From NCBI GenBank assembly GCA_938033875.1, contig CALHKG010000013.1:1-64000 (forward strand): DNA of 64,000 nt, read 5' to 3'. Under the pieces are notes generated by a model. It saw only the letters and a list, made by a program, of their open reading frames with translations, was not told the origin of the DNA and made no database searches. This document shows positions 51,088 to 60,428 of the stretch, piece after piece; the stretch's first letter is position 1, and each line of letters starts with the position of its first letter. The position numbers and the translations under genes are program-made. Origin of the DNA: an uncultured Candidatus Saccharibacteria bacterium. Its GTDB lineage: Bacteria > Patescibacteriota > Saccharimonadia > Saccharimonadales > Saccharimonadaceae.

Positions 51088-53214
51088 ATGTATAAATCAA
51101 TTAAAAAACGCGATGGTCGAACTGCTAAATTTGATCGTAAAAAAATTGAAAAAGCAATTGAAAAGGCGGGACTGGAAACTGGTGAATTTGACGCCGCTCA
51201 AGCAGTTGAATTGACTGACAAGGTTTTGGGTGTTTTGGAAACTCGTAACCAAAAGCGTCTACCAAGCGTTGAAGATATTCAGGATATTGTTGAGGATGCG
51301 TTGATTGACTCTAAGTTTAAGAAGACTGCAAAGGCGTACATTATTTACCGTGATCAGCATAAAAAATTGCGCGAAATTACCTCTAATGCGCACGTTGATT
51401 TGATTGATAAATATCTGGAAAATTTGGACTGGAAAGTTAATGAAAACTCTAATATGGGCTACAGTCTTCAGGGTTTGAATAACTATGTTTCAGCAGAAAT
51501 TACGAAGACTTACTGGCTGGATAAAATTTATACATCGAAGATTGGACAAGCTCATAAAGAAGGCGACTTGCACATTCACGACCTTAACTTGCTAAGTGTT
51601 TATTGTGTTGGTTGGGACTTGACTGACTTATTGCAAGAAGGATTTACTGGCGTGGCTGGTAAGGTTGCCTCTAAGCCAGCTAAGCATTTCCGATCAGCAC
51701 TTGGTCAAGTCGTAAACTTCTTTTATACATTACAGGGCGAAGCGGCTGGTGCGCAGGCTTTCTCTGATTTTGACACGCTATTAGCGCCGTTTATTCGTGC
51801 CGACAAATTGAGCTATAAAGAAGTAAAACAGGCTATTCAAGAATTCGTCTTTAATGTCAACGTGCCGACTCGTGTTGGTTTCCAGACGCCGTTTACCAAC
51901 ATCACGCTTGACCTTGAATGTCCAAAACACATGGCAGATAATCCAGTGATTATTGGCGGCGAAATGCAGGACACGACTTATGGCGAATATCAAGAAGAAA
52001 TGAATATGCTAAACAAGGCGCTGCTGGAGGTTCTTTCTGAGGGCGATGCTAATGGTCGCGTGTTTACCTTCCCAATTCCAACGGTTAATATCACCAAGGA
52101 TTTCAATTGGGATAATCCGGTGATTGAAAGTTTGTGGGAAGCCAGCGCTAAATACGGCATTCCGTACTTCTCAAACTTCATCAATTCTGACATGGATCCA
52201 GAAGATGCGCGCTCGATGTGCTGTCGATTGCGTATTGATAATCGTCAATTGGAATATCGTGGCGGTGGCTTGTTCGGCTCAAATCCAATGACTGGTTCGG
52301 TTGGTGTGGTAACGATAAACTTGCCACGACTGGCTCTAAAGTCTAAGAACGAAAAAGAATTCTTTAAGGGGTTGGCTGAACTTATGGATATGGCAAAGGA
52401 CAGTTTGGAGACCAAGCGTAAAGTTTTGGAGCGATTGACCGACGCTAATTTGTATCCGTACACCAAGTTTTATTTGCGAAACATTAAACAGCGCTTCAAT
52501 CAATATTGGAAGAATCATTTTTCAACTATCGGTTTGATTGGCACAAATGAGGCGGCGCTTAATTTGCTGGGCGTTGATATTGGCACGGAAAAAGGTAAGG
52601 CTTTTGCTGAGAAAACGCTTGATTTTATGCGTGATCGTTTGGTGGAATATCAGAAGGAAACTGGCAATAATTACAATCTTGAGGCAACACCAGCTGAAGG
52701 CACAACTTATCGATTGGCACAACTTGATAAAGCCAGCTTCCCAGATCGAGCGCACTTTGCCAACGGAATTGGCGCGGAAGTTAAATGTCCGTTCTATACC
52801 AACTCTAGCCACTTGCCAGTTAATTACACGGACGACTTGTTTGAGCTGATGGATCTTCAGGACAATTTGCAAACCAAATACACGGGCGGTACGGTGATTC
52901 ACTTCTTCTTGGGTGAGCGCATGGACGATCCGCAAACTTTGAAAAAATTGGTGAAGACAATTTGCGAAAATTACAAATTGCCATACTTTACGTTCAGCCC
53001 AAGTTTCTCAATTTGTAAGAATCACGGCTATATTGTTGGTGAGCATCCAGAATGTCCAAAGTGTGGTGAAGCGACTGAAGTTTACTCACGTGTGGTTGGT
53101 TTCTTGCGTCCAGTTTCTCAATGGAATAAGGGCAAGCAAGCGGAATTTGAAATGAGGGAACATTATGACAATGCCGCCGAACACCAGCGACTTAGCGCCG
53201 TCGCGGCAGCTTAA
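51088..53214 (+). CDS. nrdD: Anaerobic ribonucleoside-triphosphate reductase
   Basis: 708 aa from ATG 51088, preceded by AAGGAGGGGG; the upstream in-frame ATG at 51025 would translate through this ribosome site. An N-terminal ATP-cone (1-95, KKRDGRTAKFDRKKIEKAIEKAG) is the allosteric domain. The barrel follows, and the C-terminus has CKNHGYIVGEHPECPKCG (zinc ligands) and RVVGFLRP containing the glycyl-radical Gly. It reduces NTPs to dNTPs without oxygen. Overlaps nrdG by 50 bases. Confidence 0.96.
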   Translation: MYKSIKKRDGRTAKFDRKKIEKAIEKAGLETGEFDAAQAVELTDKVLGVLETRNQKRLPSVEDIQDIVEDALIDSKFKKTAKAYIIYRDQHKKLREITSNAHVDLIDKYLENLDWKVNENSNMGYSLQGLNNYVSAEITKTYWLDKIYTSKIGQAHKEGDLHIHDLNLLSVYCVGWDLTDLLQEGFTGVAGKVASKPAKHFRSALGQVVNFFYTLQGEAAGAQAFSDFDTLLAPFIRADKLSYKEVKQAIQEFVFNVNVPTRVGFQTPFTNITLDLECPKHMADNPVIIGGEMQDTTYGEYQEEMNMLNKALLEVLSEGDANGRVFTFPIPTVNITKDFNWDNPVIESLWEASAKYGIPYFSNFINSDMDPEDARSMCCRLRIDNRQLEYRGGGLFGSNPMTGSVGVVTINLPRLALKSKNEKEFFKGLAELMDMAKDSLETKRKVLERLTDANLYPYTKFYLRNIKQRFNQYWKNHFSTIGLIGTNEAALNLLGVDIGTEKGKAFAEKTLDFMRDRLVEYQKETGNNYNLEATPAEGTTYRLAQLDKASFPDRAHFANGIGAEVKCPFYTNSSHLPVNYTDDLFELMDLQDNLQTKYTGGTVIHFFLGERMDDPQTLKKLVKTICENYKLPYFTFSPSFSICKNHGYIVGEHPECPKCGEATEVYSRVVGFLRPVSQWNKGKQAEFEMREHYDNAAEHQRLSAVAAA

Positions 53215-53905
53215 GGTGTCAATCGGTGGAATTCAGAAGCTGTCGCTCGTGGATTATCCAGGGCACGTGGCGGCAGCTCTGTTTCTCTCTGGTTGCAATA
53301 TGCGGTGCGGCTATTGTCATAATCCTGAACTAGTTTTACCTGAACGGTTGGCACCGAGTATTCCAGTTGATGAAGTGATGATATTCCTAAAATCGCGAGT
53401 TGGTCGGCTGGACGGCGTGGTGATTTCTGGCGGTGAGCCAACGGTAAATGAAGATTTGCCGGAGTTATGTCGGATGATTAAGAAACTTGGTTTTGATATT
53501 AAATTAGATACCAATGGCACACATCCAGATATAGTTCGCGGAATGGTCGAAGAAGGGCTGATTGACTTTATTGCGATGGACGTAAAAGGTCCGCTGGAAA
53601 AATATGTTGAAATTGCGGCGCGACCGATTGATTTGGAAGCGATTAAGGAGAATGTTCGGTTGATGATTGATTCGGGAATTGATCACGAATTCCGTACGAC
53701 GATTGTCCGCGAGCAATTGGAAGTTAGCGATTTTGAGAAGATTGGCGAGCTAGTTAAGGGCGCGAAGAGATTTGCCTTGCAACATTTTCGCACTGGCACG
53801 ACAATTAGTCCAAAGTTTGCGAATTACCACACTTTTACTGACGAAGAATTTAGAGAAGCTCAGAAAATAATGGAAAGGTACGTTGGAGAATGCGTGATTC
53901 ATTAG
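53165..53905 (+). CDS. nrdG: Anaerobic RNR activating radical-SAM enzyme
   Basis: 246 aa. LSLVDYPGHVAAALFLSGCNMRCGYCHNPE carries the CX3CX2C cluster motif that binds the 4Fe-4S/SAM centre; GGEPTVNEDLPEL is the SAM-binding GGE motif. It produces the glycyl radical on NrdD. Somewhat longer than E. coli NrdG and like the PflA/NrdG-type of Patescibacteria. The ATG sits inside the end of nrdD with GAGGG upstream, implying tight coupling. Confidence 0.94.
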   Translation: MTMPPNTSDLAPSRQLKVSIGGIQKLSLVDYPGHVAAALFLSGCNMRCGYCHNPELVLPERLAPSIPVDEVMIFLKSRVGRLDGVVISGGEPTVNEDLPELCRMIKKLGFDIKLDTNGTHPDIVRGMVEEGLIDFIAMDVKGPLEKYVEIAARPIDLEAIKENVRLMIDSGIDHEFRTTIVREQLEVSDFEKIGELVKGAKRFALQHFRTGTTISPKFANYHTFTDEEFREAQKIMERYVGECVIH

Positions 53906-54552
53906 AGGTTGAAATTGTGCGTGTCCGTCAGGAAAATCCTGAGGTGAAGACGTTATATTTTGCGCGACCGTTCGACTTTACCGCCGGACAATATATTACG
54001 GTTTTTATTGATGGCAGCAGCGTGCGTGAAGGGAAGGCTTATAGTATTTCTTCTACTCCTGGCGATGAGCTAATGTCAATTACCGTGAAGAATGTTGGTG
54101 GTGAATTTTCTAGCTATTTATGTTCACAGAATGTTGGCGATAAATTACAAATTAGCCACGCTTATGGCGATTTTAATCCGCAAACAGAAAGTCCTTTGGT
54201 TGGAATTGCTGCGGGCTGTGGACTTAGTCCAATTTGGAGCGTTATGGCAAGTTCTAGTCAGCCGACGTTTTTATATTTTAGCCAAAAATCGCCAGAATAT
54301 ATGGTTTTTGAAAATGAACTAGCAGAGTCAAATATTAAAGTGAAGAAGTTTAGTACTCGCCAGCAAGTTGAAGAAAAAGATGGTTGGTTTAACGGTAGAT
54401 TTAATGTGGAAAAAATTGTTCATGAAACGCCAGAAGATGCGCATTTTTTGGTCTGTGGAAGTTTGCCCTTTGTTAGAGATGTTTGGCAAAAATTATCCGC
54501 CGCCGGCGTAAGTGAATTGAAAATTTCAACGGAGACGTTTTTTGAGCAATGA
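53890..54552 (+). CDS. Ferredoxin/flavodoxin reductase-like flavoprotein
   Basis: 220 aa, FNR-type fold: FAD domain with PFDFTAGQYITVFI and KAYSISSTPG (the RXYS-type flavin motif), then the NAD(P) domain with VGIAAGCGLSPIWSVM and LVCGSLPFVRDVW. It has no ferredoxin or flavodoxin domain of its own. Overlap with nrdG by 16 bases places it in the nrd operon; NrdG must be reduced by one electron, so this protein is a good candidate donor. That link is inference. Confidence 0.88.
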   Translation: MRDSLEVEIVRVRQENPEVKTLYFARPFDFTAGQYITVFIDGSSVREGKAYSISSTPGDELMSITVKNVGGEFSSYLCSQNVGDKLQISHAYGDFNPQTESPLVGIAAGCGLSPIWSVMASSSQPTFLYFSQKSPEYMVFENELAESNIKVKKFSTRQQVEEKDGWFNGRFNVEKIVHETPEDAHFLVCGSLPFVRDVWQKLSAAGVSELKISTETFFEQ

Positions 54553-56492
54553 TTGGGGTGACGACTACAGTAGAATTATCATCGACAGTAATTGATGGTA
54601 ATGATTTTGATGTGTTTTTGTCGCTGAGAGATGGCAATATTAGCGAGGATTTTTCGTCTAGTGTTGGTGAAGAAGTGACTGATGGTGTAGGTCGGTTTGA
54701 TTTGGTGGCGGTAGCTAGCGGTGAAGCAGAGTTACCTTCTACCGAGAAAGTATCAGCGTCAATTGGTCAAACGGCATGTGCGACATGTGTTGGCTGCCCA
54801 TTTCTTAGTCAGTGCGTAAAACCTCAGGCGTTAGTCATGAAACAGGAGTCGGAAAGACAGGAGAATGTATCTGATGATATGAATTCTGCGGATGAAGAGG
54901 CGATTCCTAATTTGTTGGAAATGACACCAAAACAAAGCTATTTGGATAGACTATTGGCTCCAGATGATTTCGATAGTCTGGATGAAAATGGACGCGGAGA
55001 ATTGGTGTTGGCGGGATATTCAGAGTCTACCGATTATCAAGAGCCTATTATTAAAAAAGCACCTGAGCCAGTGGTATCAGAGGCGAAGCCCATAGATTTG
55101 ACAACTAAAACAAATAAGTCAACTGAGAAACTCATACCGCAGGAACGAGAAGATAAAACTTCGACTAACCAGGCGGTTGAAGCTTCGGGCGAGGATGTGG
55201 ACATTGAGAAGATAGGGGTGGTCAGCCCTTCGGTGGAGATGAAGCCGCACATTATTGATTCTATTTCTGACGCAGTGCATAATGACAGCAAGAAGCCGGC
55301 ACCAGAGTCCTTAGATGCGCCGGCAAAGACGGAAAATGCGCCGGTATCGGTAGTGATAGATAAGAACACCCAAACCGTTGATGATAATAGCAATTCGCTG
55401 GAACATGAAACTGTTTACCCTGCGGCTAGCGATAATAAGATTGCTGCTAAGGCTGTAGAGTCTGAGTCGAGCCGAGAAGCAGAAAATGATGAAAGTGCTT
55501 TTACGTCAATTTCCGAGCAGCAGCACTTGGCAGCACAATTTGATGCAGTAGGGGCGGATAAATCTGCGATTACGGTACCAATTGACAATTCTGGTACGAA
55601 AGCACCAGTATACATTCAATCTAACGAGATTAATATAGATGCGACGCCGGATTATAATAATTCTGTCGAATCGACTGACATTGTTGATAATGAGCGGCTG
55701 GTTGATACCGCAATAGTTGATGAGGCTAAGGTTGATCCTCCAAACGAGGAGATTGACATATTGGCGGCGGATCAAATTTTCACTGATACACAGGTCTTGT
55801 CAATTGAGCAACTTGACTATAGTGGTACGGCGATAGAGCGTAGTCATGGTAAGGATAATGATTTTTGGGCTGAAGAAGATGCGGTTTTCTTTATCGAACG
55901 GCAGGAGTCCCCAGTAGTAGAGTCGGAAGCGTCTTCTGCTGAAGCAGTGACGATTGCGCTGCCGGTAGAAACGATTACAGTGCGTGAAGAAACTGATGAC
56001 TCTGAGCCAGTGGAACAAGTAATTATTTCCACCTCACCGATTATTGAGCCAACACTTGATGTTGAGTTGGACGAGGTGACAACGAAAATTCCAGAGGAAT
56101 GTTTCGTGCTTCGTGAGGAGTTTGTGAAAATATCGGAAAAAAGCGATTTGCTGCGCAGTGATGATGAAATTGAAAGTGTAATTATGGATGTTAGTGACAT
56201 AAAATCAGGCATCAACTTGTCCGGAGAGCAAGCAGAACTTAACGATATTCTGGATGATTGTGTCTATAATGGCGAAGAAAGTGTCGCGAATGGTGATGAT
56301 TTGCTGATGAATACCCATCCATCATCTGGTTTATGGTCAGACGATAGTCCGCTAAATCCAGAAGAGGGGTTGGTGACAATGACTCAATCGGCTGCGGATG
56401 ACTCATCATTGGTGTCGCGGCTGGTTGGTGTGTTGGTGGTGGCGATGTGTGTGGCGCGCGGCCGACAAGCTAGAGCGATTCCGAATAGCTGA
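54549..56492 (+). CDS. Long acidic disordered protein with a four-cysteine motif, nrd operon
   Basis: 647 aa. Residues 1-75 are small and polar. The only cysteine cluster is CATCVGCPFLSQC: C77-X2-C80-X2-C83-X5-C89, the spacing of a ferredoxin-like or other Fe-S/Zn site. From 95 to about 610 the sequence is strongly acidic, Ser/Glu/Asp/Thr-rich and probably unfolded. The end has a short hydrophobic stretch (SRLVGVLVVAMCVARGRQARA). It overlaps the flavoprotein by ATGA. No family recognised; a small electron-carrier head on a long tail is one reading. Confidence 0.75.
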   Translation: MIGVTTTVELSSTVIDGNDFDVFLSLRDGNISEDFSSSVGEEVTDGVGRFDLVAVASGEAELPSTEKVSASIGQTACATCVGCPFLSQCVKPQALVMKQESERQENVSDDMNSADEEAIPNLLEMTPKQSYLDRLLAPDDFDSLDENGRGELVLAGYSESTDYQEPIIKKAPEPVVSEAKPIDLTTKTNKSTEKLIPQEREDKTSTNQAVEASGEDVDIEKIGVVSPSVEMKPHIIDSISDAVHNDSKKPAPESLDAPAKTENAPVSVVIDKNTQTVDDNSNSLEHETVYPAASDNKIAAKAVESESSREAENDESAFTSISEQQHLAAQFDAVGADKSAITVPIDNSGTKAPVYIQSNEINIDATPDYNNSVESTDIVDNERLVDTAIVDEAKVDPPNEEIDILAADQIFTDTQVLSIEQLDYSGTAIERSHGKDNDFWAEEDAVFFIERQESPVVESEASSAEAVTIALPVETITVREETDDSEPVEQVIISTSPIIEPTLDVELDEVTTKIPEECFVLREEFVKISEKSDLLRSDDEIESVIMDVSDIKSGINLSGEQAELNDILDDCVYNGEESVANGDDLLMNTHPSSGLWSDDSPLNPEEGLVTMTQSAADDSSLVSRLVGVLVVAMCVARGRQARAIPNS

Positions 56493-56577
56493 TGATCTTT
56501 GCGTGGTGTAAGCGATAAATAGGGCTGCGCGAAATGATAGCGCGAAGATTGGCAGCTGATGAATGGTTAAAGCCTGA

Positions 56578-56583
56578 TATAAT
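56578..56583 (+). promoter_or_regulatory. -10 box of radC, leaderless type
   Basis: TATAAT, six bases, ATG 56590. Confidence 0.5.
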
Positions 56584-56589
56584 GAAACT

Positions 56590-57234
56590 ATGAAAGTGCT
56601 CGACAAGCCGAAAATTGATCGTCCCCGCGAGAAGTTGGCACGTTACGGTACGGCGCGGCTGAGCGACTTGGAGCTGTTGATGGCGATTATTGGCAGCGGT
56701 AATGCTCGGGCCGATGTTGGTAAAATTGCGCGCGAAGTGCTGAAAATTTTGCGTCAAAAAGGCGGTGATGTTTCGTATGATGATTTACGGAGCGTGATTG
56801 GTGTGGGCGAAGCGAAAATACCGGTGATTCTGGCGAGTTTGGAACTGGCGCGGCGATACTTGCTGGACAGCGACCAGCCAATCATCGACAGCCCAGAAAA
56901 AGCCGTCGAGCTACTGGCCGACATTCGCGACAAAAAGCAAGAATACTTTGTCTGCCTGACGCTGGACGGTGCGAATCGTTTGATTGCCAAGCGGGTGGTG
57001 ACTATCGGTACGTTGACGGCCAGCCTGGTACACCCGCGCGAGGTTTTCGCCGACGCCATCGCCGATCGTGCCGCCAGCATCATCGTGGCACATAATCATC
57101 CGAGCGGGAGTATGAGACCAAGCTAGGCCGACATAGAAACGACCAATCGGCTCAAACGTGCCGGCGAACTACTTGGCATACCTCTTATGTCTCATTTATT
57201 AATCACCAAGCAATCCTTCCGAACCGTCGATTAG
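56590..57234 (+). pseudogene. radC: radC/JAMM-domain protein interrupted by an in-frame TAG
   Basis: Frame 56590-57126 encodes 178 residues of RadC: helix-hairpin-helix part (RLSDLELLMAIIGSG, VIGVGEAKIPVILASLELARR) and the MPN/JAMM domain up to AHNHPSGSMRPS. Then TAG (57124-57126), and the same frame continues ADIETTNRLKRAGELLGIPL to a natural stop at 57234. With one residue in place of the stop the motif HXHX7SX2D is exact; a single CAG to TAG change would explain it. The stop removes the metal-ligand Asp two codons later. Dead gene, readthrough or sequence error. Confidence 0.85.
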
Positions 57235-57242
57235 AAAAATGT

Positions 57243-57248
57243 TATAAT
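57243..57248 (+). promoter_or_regulatory. -10 box of the helicase gene
   Basis: TATAAT seven bases before ATG 57256; near-leaderless. Confidence 0.45.
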
Positions 57249-57255
57249 AACTCTG

Positions 57256-60105
57256 ATGATTAACTCTGATTATCAGGCAAAGTATATTGCCCATGAGCTT
57301 GAGCGCGTCTATGCTAACGATGACGTTGCTAAGTTGTCGGGCTTGATGTTCGATGCTCAGATTATCCCGACACCGCACCAAATTGACGCGGCGCTGTTTG
57401 CATTAAACTCACCAATGGCTCGCGGTATTATCTTGGCGGATGAAGTCGGCCTCGGTAAAACTATTGAGGCAGGTATCGTTATCATGCAATACTACTCGGA
57501 ACGCAAACGAAAGATCCTGATTATTGCGCCGTCGAGCTTGCGCCAGCAATGGGCGCAGGAATTGCAAGAAAAGTTCAATTTACCAGCAACCGTTGTCGAC
57601 TCCAAATGGATGAAGGCAAAAAGAACCATCGAAAAAGATGGCATCTATATTTGTTCTTACGAATTTGCCAATTGCCATTCGACAAGGTTATCAAACGGCT
57701 GGAATTTGCTAGTTCTTGATGAGGCGCATAAGTTAAGGAATTTTTATAATAACCAAAAGGGTATCGCTAGTGCGGTCTCTGATATCGCTAAAGGTTCTGA
57801 AAAATCGCTGCTCCTCACAGCCACGCCTCTGCAGAATAGACTTGAAGAATTATACGGCTTAGTGTCGGTTGTTGACCCTAAATATTTTTATAAGCTTGAT
57901 GTTTTTCGCCAACGCTATATTAAGTCAAATCATCCGTTTGCACTCGATGATCTTCGCTCGCGTATGAGCAAAATTGCCAAGCGTACTTTGCGATCGGAGG
58001 TCAAGAAATATATTAAATACACTGACCGTATTGCCAAGACGGTGCAATTTGAACCATCTGGCGATGAGCAAAAATTATATGAGCTGGTGGACGAATATTT
58101 GCATCGCGATAAACTGTATGCATTTGCATCTTCGCAGCGCCACTTGTCAGCGCTGATTCTTCGCAAACGTCTCGGTTCATCCACGTTCGCAGTTGCCAGT
58201 ACACTCCGGAATATTGTACGGCGCATGGAGGAAGAGTATGCTGCGGGTAAGGTTCGCGATAACCGCGGTGGCTTGATTGATGAGCTGGGTGATCTGAACG
58301 ATGAAGAAATTGAGGCATTTGAGGAGACTGGCGCTTACGATGACTATATAATTAAATCGGCCAAAGAGCGCGCCGAGTTTCAGGCTGAAATCGATGAACT
58401 AAAATCATACGCCGACTTTGCTGATTCAATCAAAGAAAATGTCAAAGCCGAAAAATTGGTCGAGGCGATCAATGTCGGCTTTAATGCACTGGAATCAAAA
58501 GCTGCTCGCAAAGCAATTATTTTTACCGAATCAACCCTTACGCAGAACTATATCGCCAAAACGCTTAAAAAGCAGGGCTATGATGGAAAAATAGTGTTAT
58601 TCAACGGACAAAATAACTCGCCGGAAAGTACCGAGATTTATCGCCAATGGTTGGCGGATAATGAAAATTCCGATGTCGTTACTGGTATAGAATCAGCGGA
58701 CCGCCGCAAGGCGTTAATTGATAAATTCAAAGATGACAAAATGCAGATCATGATCGCCACCGAAGCGGCCAGCGAAGGTATCAACTTGCAATTTTGCTCC
58801 ATGCTAATTAATTATGACTTACCATGGAATCCGCAGCGCGTTGAACAGCGAATTGGGCGAGTCCATCGCATGGGGCAGAAATACGATGTTGTTGTGGTGA
58901 ATTTTAGCAATCAAGGCAATGTCGCCGAGCAGCGAATTCTTGAACTATTGACTGACAAATTTAGTTTGTTCAAAAGTACATTTGGCGCCAGCAATGATGT
59001 ACTAGGCGCGATTGAAAGCGGACTGGATTTTGAAAAGAAAATTAGCGATATTTTGAACACGTGCCGCACCGATGATGAGATTAGCCAACGGTTTGAAAAG
59101 TTACAAGAAGAATTTAAGATAGAAATTGATACTGAGCAACAAGCGGCGCGTACCCGGATTTTTGAGGGGCTTGATCCTCACGTGCAAGATCGTTTCCGCC
59201 GCTACGACGAGCAAGCTGAAGAAGCCTTTACGCGCTTTGAGCGATTGTTTATGAACCTGACGCGCTATATACTGCGCGGCAACGCGTCGTTTGCAAACGA
59301 ACACGTTTTTGATCTAAAAACTGCACCGGAAAAAAACATCGAATGCGGAACATATTTCTATAAAACTGAACGCTTGCTGCACGCTCGGCAATACAAATAT
59401 GCCGACGATTTGGCAGAATATGTGCGCCGTACAGCAAAGACTGCGCCAACGCCGCCAGCAGAACTTATCTTTGACATGAGCCAGTCTGATCGAGTCGCTT
59501 CTGAGGTTAAAAAGCTGATCGGCGCCCGCGGCACAATGGTTGTCGAGCAGGTAACCTTTCCGATGAAAATAGGCTCTTCGGATATGAGCGAAAGTTACAT
59601 TTTGGCGTCAGCGCAGACAGAAGACGGTATGTTGCTTGATACGGAGACTTGCCGCAAGATCCTCGAGCTATACGCTGCTGATAGCAACCAAAAAGCAGTT
59701 GCCCCTACAGAAGTGTTGCAAAATCACCTGGCTCAGCAAATTGCTGAACGCCAAGAGGAAGTCAAGGGTCGCAACACTGACGCTTACCTTGATAAAAAAG
59801 ATCTGCTAGAGCGTCAATATAAAGACAAAATTGTCGAATACGAAATGAAGGCTGATAAGCTTAGTGCCAAGATTCAAGAATTGCAAAAGCAAGAACGTCA
59901 GGCAGGCGATGCCGCTTCTCGTCTAAAAATTGCCAGCGAAGTCCAAGTTTTACGCAAAAAAGTACGCACTCTCAACCGCGAGAAATACGACCTCGAAGAC
60001 AGTATGGACGAGCAGATATCCGATAAAATAGCCCTAGCACGGCAAGCGTCTGAGGGGGGAGTAGTTGCCAAGCGACTGTTTGCTGTCAATTTTACTATAA
60101 AATAG
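57256..60105 (+). CDS. SNF2/HepA-type DEAD-like helicase of a defence or R-M island
   Basis: 949 aa. Motif I LADEVGLGKTIEAG (60-73), motif II DEAH (155-158), motif III LLLTATPLQNR (about 187), and in the second lobe EAASEGINLQ and QRVEQRIGRVHRMGQ (motif VI, about 526-540). An insertion (about 320-410) and a C-terminal coiled-coil tail (about 840-930) follow. This is the SNF2/RapA-like group often encoded near methyltransferases in DISARM-, type III- and related defence loci. Composition is less AT-rich than the genes right after it. DrmD is an alternative name, but other DISARM genes are not seen. Confidence 0.88.
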   Translation: MINSDYQAKYIAHELERVYANDDVAKLSGLMFDAQIIPTPHQIDAALFALNSPMARGIILADEVGLGKTIEAGIVIMQYYSERKRKILIIAPSSLRQQWAQELQEKFNLPATVVDSKWMKAKRTIEKDGIYICSYEFANCHSTRLSNGWNLLVLDEAHKLRNFYNNQKGIASAVSDIAKGSEKSLLLTATPLQNRLEELYGLVSVVDPKYFYKLDVFRQRYIKSNHPFALDDLRSRMSKIAKRTLRSEVKKYIKYTDRIAKTVQFEPSGDEQKLYELVDEYLHRDKLYAFASSQRHLSALILRKRLGSSTFAVASTLRNIVRRMEEEYAAGKVRDNRGGLIDELGDLNDEEIEAFEETGAYDDYIIKSAKERAEFQAEIDELKSYADFADSIKENVKAEKLVEAINVGFNALESKAARKAIIFTESTLTQNYIAKTLKKQGYDGKIVLFNGQNNSPESTEIYRQWLADNENSDVVTGIESADRRKALIDKFKDDKMQIMIATEAASEGINLQFCSMLINYDLPWNPQRVEQRIGRVHRMGQKYDVVVVNFSNQGNVAEQRILELLTDKFSLFKSTFGASNDVLGAIESGLDFEKKISDILNTCRTDDEISQRFEKLQEEFKIEIDTEQQAARTRIFEGLDPHVQDRFRRYDEQAEEAFTRFERLFMNLTRYILRGNASFANEHVFDLKTAPEKNIECGTYFYKTERLLHARQYKYADDLAEYVRRTAKTAPTPPAELIFDMSQSDRVASEVKKLIGARGTMVVEQVTFPMKIGSSDMSESYILASAQTEDGMLLDTETCRKILELYAADSNQKAVAPTEVLQNHLAQQIAERQEEVKGRNTDAYLDKKDLLERQYKDKIVEYEMKADKLSAKIQELQKQERQAGDAASRLKIASEVQVLRKKVRTLNREKYDLEDSMDEQISDKIALARQASEGGVVAKRLFAVNFTIK

Positions 60106-60155
60106 CATAAGAATTATTTACAAGACATGTTTTTTAAAAAAAGTAATGTTTAATC

Positions 60156-60185
60156 TTTACAATGATATACCTGTTCACTTATAAT
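60156..60185 (+). promoter_or_regulatory. Promoter of the mini-HTH array, leaderless type
   Basis: TTTACA (60156-60161), 18-base spacer, TATAAT (60180-60185), six bases, ATG 60192. It makes the array an operon distinct from the helicase. Confidence 0.6.
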
Positions 60186-60191
60186 GTAATT

Positions 60192-60428
60192 ATGGAAAGA
60201 GAGGGGTTAAACATACAGAGTGTAAGTAAGCGGTTAGACGTTGTGATAGCACTGCTAGCAACTATCGCCACAAAAGACGAGAACGTAACCTTACGAGATA
60301 AAATAGCCATGCTTAATGGTTTTGGTCTAAGTTCAAGTGAGATAGCATCAGTTCTTAATAAAAAAACGGCATACGTAAGTAAAGAGTTGTCACTGTTGAG
60401 AAGTAGGAGTAGTAATAGTGGAGAGTAA
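60192..60428 (+). CDS. Mini-HTH protein 1 of 5
   Basis: 78 aa from ATG 60192, the predicted +1 of the promoter. Amphipathic helix (VSKRLDVVIALLATIA, about 10-25) followed by KIAMLNGFGLSSSEIASVLNKKTAYVSKELSLLR, a helix-turn-helix like sigma region 4 or small repressors, and a Ser/Arg tail. Related to protein 2 (same positions SKRL/SKKL, NGFGLSSSEIA/DGYGLSNIEIA). Overlaps the next gene by 11 bases. Function unknown; DNA binding is inference. Confidence 0.8.
   Translation: MEREGLNIQSVSKRLDVVIALLATIATKDENVTLRDKIAMLNGFGLSSSEIASVLNKKTAYVSKELSLLRSRSSNSGE

Noticed and set aside
57124..57126. TAG recoded as an amino acid
   Set aside because: Other genes in the window end in TAG as a normal stop (for example 7776-7778 and 57232-57234), so general recoding is unlikely.
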